Positions 30,301-42,125 of a DNA stretch of 64,000 bases are shown piece by piece. The translations under genes and the position numbers were made by a program. The stretch's first letter is position 1. Each line of letters starts with the position of its first letter. Source of the stretch: Citrus sinensis (lineage: Eukaryota > Streptophyta > Magnoliopsida > Sapindales > Rutaceae); contig NC_068559.1 in the NCBI RefSeq assembly GCF_022201045.2, forward strand, positions 22,637,501-22,701,500, given 5' to 3'. Under the pieces are notes generated by a model, which ran no database searches, was not told where the DNA came from, and worked only from the letters and a program-made list of their open reading frames with translations.

Positions 30301-33300
30301 TGTGTTCTCAAACTTTGCTATTCTTTATGGAAATAACTTCTGTAATCAATTCGGCAAGATTGCTTGTGTACCTGCTGAACTAGGCTTGCCAAATGTCTAT
30401 GGTAAGAAAGCTGGCAAGAGGGTTCTTACATCATACAATGAAGCTATTATCTCAAAGGATTGGCCTCTTGCCTGGAGTTGCGCCCCTTTTATTTCCAGAC
30501 AAAATTTTGTTCCACCTGAATACTCCTGGGGAGCACTCCAGTTGAGGAGCCCTCCAACTTTTTCTACTGTCCTAAAACATTTGCAGGTGGTGATTTAATA
30601 GAATATTTTATACTGTCATTCAATAGAATATTTGCAAACAGATGTGAAACTGACTAAATGTGCCTCAGTTAACTGGAAAAAATGGTGGCGAAGACACTCT
30701 TTCTCATTGGCCGATCACATCAGGCATGATGACTATTGACGAAGCTTGCTGTGAAATTTTGAAATACCTGGATAAGATTTGGGGTTCCCTTTCCTCTTCA
30801 GGTAGCTCTCATGCCTATCTATAGTTTTTCCCCTAATGAATTTATTTCCCCGCCCTCCTCCTATTTTTGACTTTGTTGAAAAACTCATCCAAGACATTTC
30901 TGTTTGGCCTTCAGAGAATTAACAAGTATTAAATGTTTAGTATTGGTTTTAGGAAAACACTTGGTATCTAGACACTGATGCTGAAACTTATTCGCTTTTA
31001 CTTGAGTTTATTTCCTTATTATTATTATTATTATTTCGAATGAATCCTGTTATTATACAAGCAATGCAGTGTGTTTATTAAGTCTGTATTTAAATCCTGC
31101 TTCTCCCGCTTTTGGGTACTTAATAGGAGTATAATAGCTGAAGCTGCTAGTTGGGGAGCTCAACCGTAGTACGCATAGCGATACTGAACATTATACTTAA
31201 AATGTGAATAACTTTATTGTTCCCTCTCACCTGCAGGCCAAATGAACAATTAAATTAGATGAGCCTGGCATGTGTATTAGGAACTCAATCAAACATAGAC
31301 CTAAAAGACTTTTGGGTATGATATCATGCTAGACATGTCACACATCCAATCCAAAAACTTTAGCTATTCGGTGGAGCACCAAATATACACTTGCCATTTC
31401 TAACCATTATTTCTGTTTGGAGATACTCTCTTATTTGTAATTTCTTTGGCTGTTTTTGGGGCTAATGGACATCTTGTTCACCTTTTGTAAATTTCTATAT
31501 CTTCAATCTACTCAACTTTTTTCTCCAAATTAATGTTGAACTCTTCAACTCTCCTAACTTGTTAGGTTACTACTCTTTGATAATTTGTTGGAAGTACTTA
31601 CTTTGCATAGTTATTATTACTTTGACGCAGATTTAACAGAGCTGCGGAGAGTGGCTTTTTTGCCTGTTGCAAATGGGACACGATTAGTGACTGCAAACCG
31701 TCTTTTTGTGCGCTTGTCAGTTAATCTATCACCGTTTGCCTTTGAACTTCCTACTATATATCTTCCTTTTGTAAAGATTCTCAAAGATTTGGGACTTCAG
31801 GACATGCTATCAGTTGCTTCTGCGAAGGATCTACTCCTGAATCTCCAGAAAGCATCTGGGTATCAGCGTCTAAACCCAAATGAACTTCGTGCTGTGTTGG
31901 AAATTTTGCATTTTGTCTGTGACGGGACTGAGGCAAACATGTCTGGTGGGTTTGATTTGGAATCAGACACAATTATCCCAGATGACGGATGCAGACTTGT
32001 TCATGCAAAATTATGTGTGTGCATTGATTCTTATGGTTCTCGTTATTTGAAATGTATTGAAACCTCCAGATTAAGATTTGTCCACCCAGATCTTCCAGAG
32101 AGACTATGTGTAGTCTTGGGCATCAAAAAGCTATCTGATGTTGTCATAGAGGTAGATTAATCTTCCTTAACTTCCACACTTAGAACTTCTATTAGATGTT
32201 ATTGGTAATGGACTTTTATGTTTATTTGGCAAAATATGTGCTGCAGGAACTTAATCATGAAGGGCATATACGGAATTTAGACCATATTGGATCTGTCTCG
32301 CTTGCAGATATCAAAGAGAAGTTGTTAAGCAGATCGTTTCAGGATGCTGTATGGAGTCTTTTGAATAGCTTAGCCACTTATGTTCCTACAATTAATAATT
32401 TAACTTTTGGTTCCATACAGAGTTCACTAGAAACTGTTGCCAAGAAATTGCAGTTTGTTAAGTGTCTTCATACTCGGTTTTTGCTCCTTCCTAAAGCTAT
32501 AGATATAACTCTTGCTGCTAGGGATTCCCTTATTCCAGTCTGTGATGATGGTTTTGAACATCAAAGGCTTTACTTTCTCAACCGTTCAGAGACCCATATT
32601 TTAGTTGCTGAAACTCCAGGCTATATATCTGTCCTTGATGTTATTGCAATTGTTGTGAGTCAAGTTTTAGGCTCTCCCATTCCCTTGCCTGTAGGATCCT
32701 TGTTTTTCTGTCCTGAAGGCTCTGATACTGTAATTCTTGATATGTTGAAACTTTCTACTTGCAAAAGGGATTTTGAAGCTGTGAGTAATGGCTTGGTTGG
32801 CAAAGAAATACTCTCAAAAGATGCTCTTCGAGTGCAATTTCATCCATTAAGGCCATTTTACAGGGGAGAGATAGTTGCATTCCGCATTCAAAATGGAGAG
32901 AAATTAAAATATGGTAGAGTTCCAGAGGATGTCAGACCTTCAGCTGGTCAAGCACTCTATAGATTAAAGGTGGAAACCGCAGCAGGAGTGACCGAGTCTA
33001 TTCTTTCTTCACAAGTTTTCTCATTCAGAAGCATGTTGGCTGATGAGGCTTCCACATCAACCATACCAGAGGATATTGATGAAGTAGCTGATAACATATC
33101 TCATGATGAGTTGCCAGAGACTTCTAGAAGACGAAAAAATAAAACTTCTCAGGTTCGGGCCTCTCACTTGTTTAGATAATTGATCTATTTATCATGGCTG
33201 CTGTAGAAATGCAATAACGATCTAATTTCTCTCTTGACCTCTTGGCCAGTCATAAACTTGTGATATCCTGCTACATTGTGTATTTCTGCCTAAATCTATG

Positions 33301-34195
33301 GCTCTTTCTAAAGCCATCGCGATTTTTTAAGGCAATTGGACTATCCTCTTTCATATTCAAGCATTTAACTGAGAAACCTTACTTCTTGACAGCCGCAGCT
33401 CAGTAAAGAGCTACAGTATGGACGAGTATCAGCTGCAGAACTGGTTCAGGCAGTTCATGAGATGCTTTCTGCAGCTGGAGTCAGTATGGGTGTGGAGACA
33501 CAGTCTTTACTGCAGAAGACCATTACCCTACAAGAACAATTGGAAGTGTCCCAGGCTGCACTTTTGCTTGAGCAGGTATATCTCTTGCATATCTGAAATA
33601 GGAAGGGGTTATTCAAACACACAGAATTAGTTTTCGTACCATTTTCTGGACACCCCAACTAATGAAATTTGAAAATCAAGTTTTTGTTCTATACACCCAT
33701 TAAAATGTTATGTATACCCCTGATAAACTGAGGCTTGTTAATTAATTCGGCACTTTAGTTTGTTCAGCCAGACTCAATGGAACACTTATTGGGCTCATTA
33801 TGTCATAATGAAATATTTTTGTTCGGTTTGATGTGACTTAGCTATTTTTTTACTAACATCATTGAAAAAATAGTGTAATTATTTGTTTATTAATGATGTG
33901 CCATTGATATTGCCCATTTATATACAACCTGACTGTTACAATTTTGTGTCGGATTGTTTCCAATGACAAATTCTCAATATTATGGGTATAATTGCAGGAG
34001 AGGGGTGACATGGCCGCAAAAGAAGCTGATACAGCAAAATCAGCATGGATGTGTCGGGTCTGTTTGAGCAATGAAGTTGATATAACGATCGTTCCTTGTG
34101 GTCATGTACTTTGTCGTAGATGCTCCTCTGCTGTTTCCAGGTGCCCATTCTGTAGGCTTCAGGTTACGAAAACCATACGAATTTTCAGGGCATAA
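15333..34195 (+). CDS. Giant sacsin-like protein with C-terminal RING finger, ~4762 aa
   Basis: Exons: 15333-15676, 15837-16563, 16673-22650, 23264-24765, 25136-25399, 25572-25792, 26897-27168, 27547-30586, 30669-30801, 31631-32151, 32247-33152, 33393-33575, 33998-34195; all joins keep frame. Three sacsin (SRR) repeats each begin with an HSP90-like ATPase. Repeat 1 (from ~10) has ELIQNADDAGA and GRFGVGFNSVYHLTD. Repeat 2 (~1380 on) has ELVQNAEDAGA and GRFGLGFNCVYHFTD. Repeat 3 (~2800 on) is degenerate. The C-terminus is a C3HC4 RING: CRVC, PCGH, CRRC, CPFC. Animal sacsin is a co-chaperone-like protein ending in DnaJ and HEPN domains; the plant form ends in RING, suggesting chaperone-coupled E3 ubiquitin ligase action (inference). 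Arabidopsis has a matching single protein of similar size (At5g23110 type). Exon 3 alone is 5978 bp. Confidence 0.93.
25793..26896 (+). other. Longest intron of the sacsin-like gene
   Basis: This 1104-bp intron is bounded by CAG|GTATGT and TTTCAG|GTATCA. It is AT-rich with GTGTGT and ACATACA runs near 25980 and 26240, but shows no TE ends or ORF that I can support. Confidence 0.75.
30802..31630 (+). other. Intron 9 of the sacsin-like gene
   Basis: An 829-bp intron runs from TCAG|GTAGCT to GACGCAG|ATTTAACAG. I chose this acceptor because it keeps the phase-1 frame; the nearer TTGTTAG at 31559-31565 would open a frame that stops soon after. A short (TTA)n run lies at ~31017-31036. Confidence 0.7.
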
Positions 34196-34992
34196 GAAAT
34201 TGTTTCAGGCAATATGATGAGTTTTATTGTCTCATCTATATTGCGTTTCTCCATGTTTCTGTGTACGAAGAAAAAAAAAGGTGTAGTTGTTATGTACAGC
34301 CCTTTTTGCCCCCATATTTTTGGGTTATGGGTTAAAAAAGAAAGAAAATTGAGGAAAAAGAACCTAGGAAATTGAAGAATGTTCAATTTCTGGGATTTAT
34401 ACCGGTCATAGAGTGAAGTTGAGGTGAACATTTCCTTTTTAGTGTTGCGTGATCTTATATAGGGATGACTTTACTGGCATAATTTTGTTCTTCTTTCACA
34501 TCGGCGCTTCGTGTGCACATGGTTTTGTGTGCTCATGTACAAATGGAAATGTAAATTGATAGTGATGATATTCTTAACGTCGAGTTCAATCCATGTTGCT
34601 TGTGCTATATGAGGAGCTTCTCTTCTTTCTTGTTTAATTAATTTAACAATGACTGTGAACCAGTTCCTCTGTAATCCTAGTATTGTTAGAAGATTTTACA
34701 TTTCCAGTCCATGTAAAAAGAACTTAGGCTCGTTACAACTATTACTAGTCTGAAATTGATTTTACCAGTCAATAGATTCGAAGCTTGTTTGAATCATCAA
34801 ATGCATTGGTGACTGATTAGTCAATCAAAAGCGATATGAGGAAAAATTGAGAAAAATGAATGAGAGTCAAAAGAGTGTTTAACAAAGAGAAACTCTACTC
34901 ATCTAGAATGAGATTCTTGAGAATATTCCAAATGTTGGTGCACGGGCATTGGGCATCGCAATGCAAAATTACAAAAACGAAAAATTGAACTT
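34196..34992. other. 3' flank of the sacsin-like gene up to the tRNA gene
   Basis: This holds the presumed 3' UTR and AT-rich spacer. No gene, repeat or RNA was recognised beyond the tRNA at its right edge. Confidence 0.6.
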
Positions 34993-35065
34993 TGGAGATG
35001 CGGGGTATCGATCCCCGTACCTCTCGCATGCTAAGCGAGCGCTCTACCATCTGAGCTACATCCCC
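34993..35065 (-). tRNA. tRNA-Ala (anticodon AGC)
   Basis: The minus strand reads GGGGATGTAGCTCAGATGG onward and folds as a complete 73-nt cloverleaf. The acceptor stem GGGGATG pairs with CATCTCC, including the G3-U70 wobble that is the universal alanine identity element; the discriminator is A. The D-arm contains TAGCTCAGATGGTAGAGC. The anticodon loop is CTTAGCATG, giving AGC (wobble-modified to IGC). The T-arm is GGGGATCGATACCCC. There is no intron and CCA is not encoded, as expected for a eukaryotic nuclear gene. The gene diverges from HCF136, 244 bp away. Confidence 0.97.
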
Positions 35066-35309
35066 GAGTGTGAACTGGCTCTCAATAAATTTTAGATCAC
35101 TATTTATTAGTTAATTTTGGCGGGAGGAATATAATAAAAAAAGAATAATCTATGGCTAAAATAATCCAAATGAGAATCGAGACGCTTGAAACTGCCCGCG
35201 TAGCCGTTGATGACCACCAATAGTAAAACACCATTCGGATAAGAAAAAGAAAAGCAAAGGCATTCTTCGCAGAGTCGGTCACTGAGAGAGAACAAAAGCG
35301 AGTATTGCA

Positions 35310-38300
35310 ATGGGCAGCAGTCTACGACCGAGCGAACCGATAATGTTAGTAAAGCCATCGTTGAGCTCACTCTTCGCTCCTCGCCTTAGCCGTGCAAACG
35401 CACAGGCACAGCAGCCTCGTTTCATTTCTACTTCTAGAGCTTGTTCTCTTCCCAGTAGTGATTCTTCTTCGTCTTCATCGTCTCTCAGTCGCAGACAATT
35501 CGTATCACAAACAGCCACGTTATCGCTATCAATCTCCCTAGCCGCAACTACTGGTCTCTACGAACAGCCCGCAAAGTCAGAAGAAGCACTCTCCGCGTGG
35601 GAGAGAGTGTACATTCCTGTTGATCCCGGTGTTGTGCTCCTCGACATCGCTTTCGTCCCCGATGACTTGAACCACGGTACTCCTAACTGGCTAACTTTTC
35701 TTTTTTATTTTTTTTTATTTTTTATTAACTTAATATTTCAAATTTGATCCGTTGAGCAATTGGACACATGCTGCAATTCTGTAGCAAATGTTTTATACGT
35801 TTGACATTTTTTGTTTAAATGTAGTTTGATGTTTGATTGGCATGATGATAGGCTTTCTCCTGGGAACCAGGCAAACTCTCTTGGAGACCAAAGATGGTGG
35901 TAAAACTTGGGCTCCACGTTCCATACCATCAGCTGAGGAGGAAGATTTCAACTATAGATTTAATTCCATTAGTTTCAAGGGCAAGGAAGGATGGATTGTT
36001 GGCAAACCTGCAATTTTGTTGCATACTTCTGATGCTGGAGAAAGCTGGGAAAGGATACCATTAAGTTCTCAACTTCCTGGAGATATGGTAAGCTTCAGAG
36101 ACGTTGATTATTGATGATTTTAGTATGTTATACCACCCTCAGTGACAGTTTTCTTATCAACATTTGTTCAACTTCTGGGAGAGTGTACTGTACTGCTTCT
36201 GTTTGTTAATTTGGGAGCACTGTCTGGTGTTGTATTTGATGTAATGCCATGGATAGGCAAATTCTGACTAGGTGATCATCCGCAGGTTTACATAAAGGCC
36301 ACCGGAGAAAAGAGTGCTGAGATGGTGACCGATGAAGGTGCAATATATATTACATCGAATAGAGGCTATAACTGGAGAGCAGCTGTTCAAGAGACTGTTT
36401 CTGCAACTCTTAACAGGTAAATTTCTTCTTAAAGATCTAGTCTTATTGATGCTCTTTAATGAAGGAATCTATTGGTGGACTGTGCAGTAGAAAATAGTTA
36501 AATCCTACTGATGAAGAAGTTTATGGTTTACAAAATTCATTCTAATTATTTATTGTTGGCTAACTTTTGTCTGGCATTTAGAAAATGTTGTTGCACTGCA
36601 TTTTATTTGAAATTACAGCTCATCATTTCAAACAAGCAAGAGATTGACACAGCTTCATTGTTTCTGCAGAACAGTTTCTAGTGGTATTAGTGGCGCAAGC
36701 TACTACACAGGAACTTTTAATACTGTTAATCGCTCTCCAGATGGAAGCTATGTTGCTGTATCAAGCCGTGGTAACTTCTATCTTACTTGGCAGCCAGGCC
36801 AGGTTTGTTTCTTTAGATGCCATGTGAGCTTACCACATAAAATATATTATGCTGCACTGACAGGTTTCACGGAATTTGCTTGTCTTATAAACTCCTTAGT
36901 ATAGATGCATAGAGACAAATCCTTTACCACACATTAACGAAATGATGATTGGTGGGATAATGATACATCTGCAACCCCCTATTTACTGCAAGCGTATCTT
37001 AACAAAGAATCCTTATAAATTAAAATGTTTGCGGACCTTAAACATTTCTCATATTAACTAACCCATTGGCACTACAAAATATGGTTTACTTAGAAGTAAA
37101 TATTGTTAAGATAGAACATAATGTTTGGTTACGGTATAATCTATTCGGAATGTGGAGTATTGACTTTAGAAACTGAGTTTACCAAGTTACTATCAGCGCA
37201 TCGTACTACAGATTTTTCTCTCAAGTTACGATCATTTTTTTCTTTTTATTCTTATAATATTGAAGTACCGTGCTATTATTTCTTACTACTTCAAATGTCC
37301 TTAATCGAATTATACCATAAAAAGTTCATAGCATTATTAGAATGTACTGTGTGAAGAGGTTGTTGAGTCCTACATTAGAAAAATATTGAAGAAATAGTGA
37401 ATTTAGATACATGATGGTCTAAATTTTTGTTCACTTGATGAATGTCACTTTCTTCTATCTCTAATCTTTCGTTGAGAGCTAGATCATGGTAAAACCTCCT
37501 CGTATATTATCTCATCATTGAATCTGCGTCACCATCTCTCCATTTCTTCTATTCATGTGATTACCTTTGTTCTTTTATTTTAATCTTGTAGGCTTTTTGG
37601 CAACCACATAATAGGGCAGTTGCAAGAAGAATCCAGAACATGGGATGGAGAGCTGATGGAGGTCTTTGGCTTCTTGTTCGGGGAGGGGGACTTTTTCTCA
37701 GCAAGGGCACAGGGGTAAGTACTTGTGAGGGTTATTCTTTGTTAAATGTATTTATATTTGATAATTATTGTGAAAAAATCTTGATAATGTTCATGTGGTA
37801 ATTTTGATTTTCTTACATACATGGAGCCTAAAGTCTAAGGACATCATGTGTGCATTTACTTAGATTTTTAGATTAGCATTGGAGATAGGTTTTTGGATTA
37901 GAAAGTGTTCCGAAAATAAGAAAACATTCGCTAATTAAGCCCCGGGGGGAGGGAGGGAAGGAAAACAAAAACAAAAACAACAACAACAGCAATTGGGGAC
38001 ATACACAATACTGTTACTGTTACTTCCCATTTGCACTGGTAAAAGCAAGATATACATGAATTAACCTTTATGGTCTAATGCAGAAGGGAGAAACATCAAA
38101 AGCAAAAAAGAATTGAACATCTCCCAATAGATTTTGTTGAACACTTTTTATATTCTTTTTCTTAGGTGACATTGTTTAGTGTTTACCTGGCAATGTTAAT
38201 GTGGTAGATTTTCTATTATTTGGAAAACATACCATCACTATGTCCAACTAATGAAATTTGGCTTGATCATCGTTTTTCTCTTTAATTGTACTTCTTAAAG

Positions 38301-40237
38301 TGAGGGCATTCAATCTCAGTTGACACTCTACTGAGACAAAGATTATTTTTTTGGAGAACTCACTCATGTCTTGACACTGAGGTAGCACAAATTTACCATA
38401 ATCTAGAAGAATTAAGTTGGCCTCTCCTGTTTCAGTGTACACTGAAAGGTTTTTCACTGTGTGGTTTAAAGTGGATTTTCTGTGGATGGGTATGATACTG
38501 TGTTGCATTGTTAGTCAATCAAAAAGTTATAAATTTCTTCTGTGTGTACTGTTGTTGTATATTTTCTTGTTTGTTAGTTTTCTTTGTATCCTTGTGTATG
38601 TTTCTTGTCATTGATATCAACTTCACATTTCTGTTCATCCCTTTACTTATTGTTGAACCACTATTGGTGTTTGATATTATAGATTACAGAGGAGTTTGAA
38701 GAAGTTCCGGTACAAAGTCGGGGTTTTGGTATTCTTGATGTTGGATACCGTTCACAGGTAATGCCTTCGTAATTGAATTGTAGTAATATGAACCTTGTTT
38801 GTATCCTTGTTGAGTAACATGCTTTACCTACTTTCATGTTGCATGTCGGCTCAAGTATGCATTTAGGATATGTTTCTCTTCTCATCCTAAATGCATTCTT
38901 AGTTCTCAACTTCTGGTTCTTTTATCAGGGGAAAACTCAATTGGCACCCAATGATGCAATTACGATCACTTGTATTTTAAAGAGTTTAATCCTAATAGGA
39001 TTTGTTTCTCATCCTAGCTTTCAGAAAGAATTGTTGGTACTTATGGTTTGTATCAATCTTTTGGCTGCATCACTGGATCAGTTAACTGATTTGGCTAAAA
39101 TTTTATTTTATTTTAGTTGAATTGAAAGAGTCATGATGCGCTAATTAAAAATTTTCAATAAAATACTATAAAAATAGGGATATTTGCATCCTCCAGTCGT
39201 TACAAGTCGATAGAAAATGAAGACGCAAAATTTAAGGAGGGAAAAAAGTTCAGTGAGGAACCTAATGTTGTGAGAGAAAAAGAAGAATAGAAATCACAGA
39301 AGGGTAAAAGTAAAAGTTAAAAGAAAAAGAAAAAGAGGTGAAGTCAGAAAATATACTCTTAATCAACATTTGAAGAGCATCAAAATTTTCATCGGTATTT
39401 CCTGAAGAGAAGCTCCCGTCGCCCATATTCCAATTTATCAAATCATGTTAAATGCAAAATTTTCTTACATTGTCATAGTGTAATACAAATATAGACCTTA
39501 CTGATTTACTGAATACTAGCTTTTTATGAATTGCTTCCATCATGTAGGATGAGGCTTGGGCAGCAGGTGGCAGTGGAGTTCTCTTAAAAACCACCAATGG
39601 TGGTAAGACATGGATCCGAGAGAAAGCAGCAGACAACATTGCCGCAAACCTTTACTCGGTGAAGTGAGTATTTTTTAACTGAATTAACACATCTCCAACT
39701 ATGAAATGTGATTCTTCTAGAGCGTTTTCTCCTTCACTTATTTTGCCTTCTTGTGGATCTCATTATTTTACCGTTATTGTTCAAAAGTTCAAAATTCAGA
39801 CAAAATATGAAGTAATATGATGGTAAGTCATGTCATATTTTTGTTGTTCCTCCATTGCCCTGGCACCAAATGGGAGTATAAATAGCCTATGATTAAGTTT
39901 CAATTTGGTTAGTGATTAAGTTTCAATTTGGTTATGTCACTTGGTCTCAGTTGGTTTGTAAAAAGCCTCAACAAAATGTTGGTCACGCATAGGATCGACA
40001 GTTAGCCACGAGAAAATTGGAAATAAAGAGAGGATCTGCACGTCCAGAAACTATTCCTAGTCAATTTAGAACATTAAGCTACCAGCTAACTTATCAAATG
40101 TTTTACTTATTTCAACCTTAAATTTAGATGCATTTACAAGCTATTGATATTGTTATTCTTTCTTGTACAGGTTCATCAATGAAAAGAAGGGGTTCGTATT
40201 GGGGAACGATGGAGTCTTGCTTCAATATCTAGGATAG
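35310..40237 (+). CDS. HCF136: Photosystem II stability/assembly factor HCF136 (Ycf48), 415 aa
   Basis: Exons: 35310-35676, 35852-36087, 36286-36416, 36670-36802, 37592-37714, 38683-38757, 39548-39663, 40171-40237. The first ~60 residues are a Ser/Arg-rich, acid-free chloroplast transit peptide. SRRQF with twin Arg61-62 plus a hydrophobic stretch (~66-82) is a Tat-type thylakoid signal, so the mature protein should reside in the thylakoid lumen. The mature part begins around [19 protein letters not shown] and carries the recurring G-G-x-T/S-W propeller motifs (KDGGKTW, DAGESW, NGGKTW) of the seven-bladed Ycf48 beta-propeller. HCF136 binds pre-D1 and D2 and is needed for early PSII reaction-centre assembly. 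Length is close to the ~400 aa of other plants. Met12 is an alternative start. The last exon is duplicated downstream. Confidence 0.96.
36803..37591 (+). other. HCF136 intron 4, with a possible LTR/TRIM-like trace
   Basis: A 789-bp intron. TGTTGAGTCCTACATTAG at 37361-37378 resembles the conserved start of plant TRIM/LTR termini (a TGTTGAGTCCCACAT type end). I could not find a matching CA end or target duplication, so no element is claimed. Confidence 0.3.
37715..39547 (+). other. HCF136 introns 5 and 6, unusually long
   Basis: Introns of 968 bp (37715-38682) and 790 bp (38758-39547) flank the 75-bp exon 6. A C4G6AG3AG3A run and (ACAAA)n, (ACA)n runs occur at ~37940-37990. No ORF or TE ends are supportable. 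Confidence 0.6.
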
Positions 40238-40742
40238 ATTGAAATTTGTACATGCGGTAATTATTTAAATTTGATTTTTGACTTTCCTTGACATAATTTT
40301 TCATTGTCTAACAATGGGTGTCCTGAAATAATTGCTTCACTTTCATCATATCATGATGCAATTTTGTATAGCTATTTATATCTTCATGTGGTAAAGAGGG
40401 ACCAAAATGCCGTTGATATGATATTTGTACCGGGCTTGTAACTACTAAATTTATATTACTTATTCGTGACTATAAGCATTTTGTTTCAACGGGGACGTTG
40501 ATCATTTGCAAAAGTTTGCAACTAGACACAACAGTTCATGTTCGGTGATCGAAGTAAAATATTGTGCAAATATAGAAATGAAATTACTGTAAAATGATGG
40601 AGTCTTGCTTCAATATTTAGGATAGATTGAAATTTGTACATGCAGTAACTATTTGAATTAGATTTTCTATTTCCTTGACATAATTTTACATTGTCCAACA
40701 ATCGGAGCCCTGGAATAATTGCTTCACTTTCATCTTATCGTG
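40204..40742 (+). repeat. Direct duplication of the HCF136 last exon and 3' UTR
   Basis: Bases 40204-40358 (the end of the last coding exon, stop and 3' UTR) recur at 40592-40742, offset 388. Shared strings include GATGGAGTCTTGCTTCAATA, TTAGGATAGATTGAAATT-type sequence over the stop, and ATAATTGCTTCACTTTCATC. The second copy has several substitutions and is non-functional as an exon because nothing upstream of it encodes HCF136. It ends just before the Copia fragment. Confidence 0.9.
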
Positions 40743-40763
40743 ACTGTTCATCTCCTCGAAGGC

Positions 40764-42125
40764 TGAGATATAAAACTTTCTGATCCTATGTCGTATAAAA
40801 CTATGCAAGAAGAGTATCTAGCACTTCAAACTAATCACACCTGGGATTTGGTTTTACCTACTGCTCCAGTGAAGATAGTTGGAAGCAAATGGGTGTCTAG
40901 AATAAAGTATAACTCAGATGGTTCAGTTTCAAGATATAAAGACATGCTTGTTGCAAAGGAGTTTCATCAGAAACATGAGATTCATTATACAGAAACTTTT
41001 AGTCCAGTGGTTAAAGCTTCAACTGTTAGAGTTATCCTTAGCTTAGCAGTATTGAATCAGTGGGTGGTTAGACAGGTAGATGTTAATAATGCCTTTCTAA
41101 ATGGCATTTTAATTGAAGATGTGTACATGGCTCAACCTGTAGGGTTTGTTGATTCAACTAAGCCTCATCATATCTGCAAGTTAAATAAAGCCTTGTATGC
41201 CTTAAAATAGGCACCTAGAGTCTGGTTTGATAGATTCAAGGCTGCAATGATTTCTAAATGGCATTTCCAGCATTCAAGGTCTGATAATTCTCTATTTTAT
41301 AACTGGAGCAGTGGTCATCTAACTCTTGTTTTGGTCTATGTTGATGACATTATCATCACTGGTTCCAGTCCTTTATTGATTCAGCAAGTCATCCAGAGTA
41401 TGAATCAAACTTTTGCTTTAAAAGACATGGGAGAGTGATACAACCTTCCAAATTCAGTTAAACCAACCGGAATATTTGCAGGAAGAGCAGCCCATTGATG
41501 AGTCCAATTATGAGCAGCCCAAGGAGGAAACCATGTCACATGTTGAGGAGGGAGCAGAGCGTAATGAATCACAGAAAAGCACACGTATAAGGAAGCCCCC
41601 TGGGTGGTTAAAAGATTATGTCGTGTAGTGGAATTGATTTTGTTTTAAAACTCTATAATTGCTGGGTTATTTCTTTGTTGTTATTTTTCTGTTAACAAGT
41701 GTTGTTGAGCTGTAAAGATAGAGGGGTTTATGTAGAGCATAACCAATTTTTGTAAAGGGATCAGAAATGAATCAATTCTTATTCTTCTCAACTCTTCTTC
41801 TATTCTCAACTTCTCTCTCCAAACTTGTTATTTCTTTTTAAATTTTGGGAGCTGGCACTCGCTCGAAGAGTGTGACTCAACCGATACGGCCTTTGGTTGT
41901 AAGGGTGTATCAGAGAGCTTAGCTATTTTATGGGGATTGAAGTTAACAAGTCTGCACAAGGGGTTTACTTGACACAAGCAAAATATATTGCTGATATTCT
42001 GGCTAAACATGGCATGACAGATTGCATTCATGTGCCTACTCCCATGTCTACTGGCTATTATCTCACAAAAGAATCAGGAGATATTATTGATAATGTCTCT
42101 CAATATAGAAGTATTATAGGAGCAC
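40764..42125 (+). mobile_element. Truncated Ty1/Copia reverse-transcriptase fragment (dead)
   Basis: The reading frame shows Copia RT hallmarks: MQEEYLALQ, TWDLV, GSKWV, TFSPVVK, QVDVNNAFLNG, LYALK, and the catalytic YVDD (in LVYVDDIIITG), then KDMGE and, after an interruption, SYFMGIEV. It has no gag, protease, integrase, RNase H or LTRs. It carries an in-frame TAG at 41208-41210 where Copia elements have Gln (LKQAPR), and it is split at 41435/41918 by an inserted element. Homology ends near 42125 at the QYRSIIGA motif. It is a relic that cannot function. Confidence 0.93.
41436..41912. mobile_element. Solo-LTR-like insertion nested in the Copia relic
   Basis: The 477-bp insert begins TGATACA and ends TGTATCA (perfect 7-bp inverted ends with TG...CA) and is flanked by a 5-bp target duplication GAGAG (41431-41435 and 41913-41917). 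Removing it leaves the Copia frame continuous across the site. The 5' part of the insert is an open frame ending in KSTRIRKPPGWLKDYVV and TAG at ~41629, like the C-terminal tail of LTR-retrotransposon polyproteins. The rest looks like U3/R/U5 with a T/C-rich run (41777-41835). It is best read as a solo LTR of an element whose coding region runs into its 3' LTR. Confidence 0.75.

Noticed and set aside
31559..31640. Alternative acceptor TTGTTAG at 31559-31565 for the sacsin-like exon 10
   Set aside because: In the required phase it runs to a stop after about twenty codons, while CAG|ATTTAACAG at 31631 gives the conserved frame.
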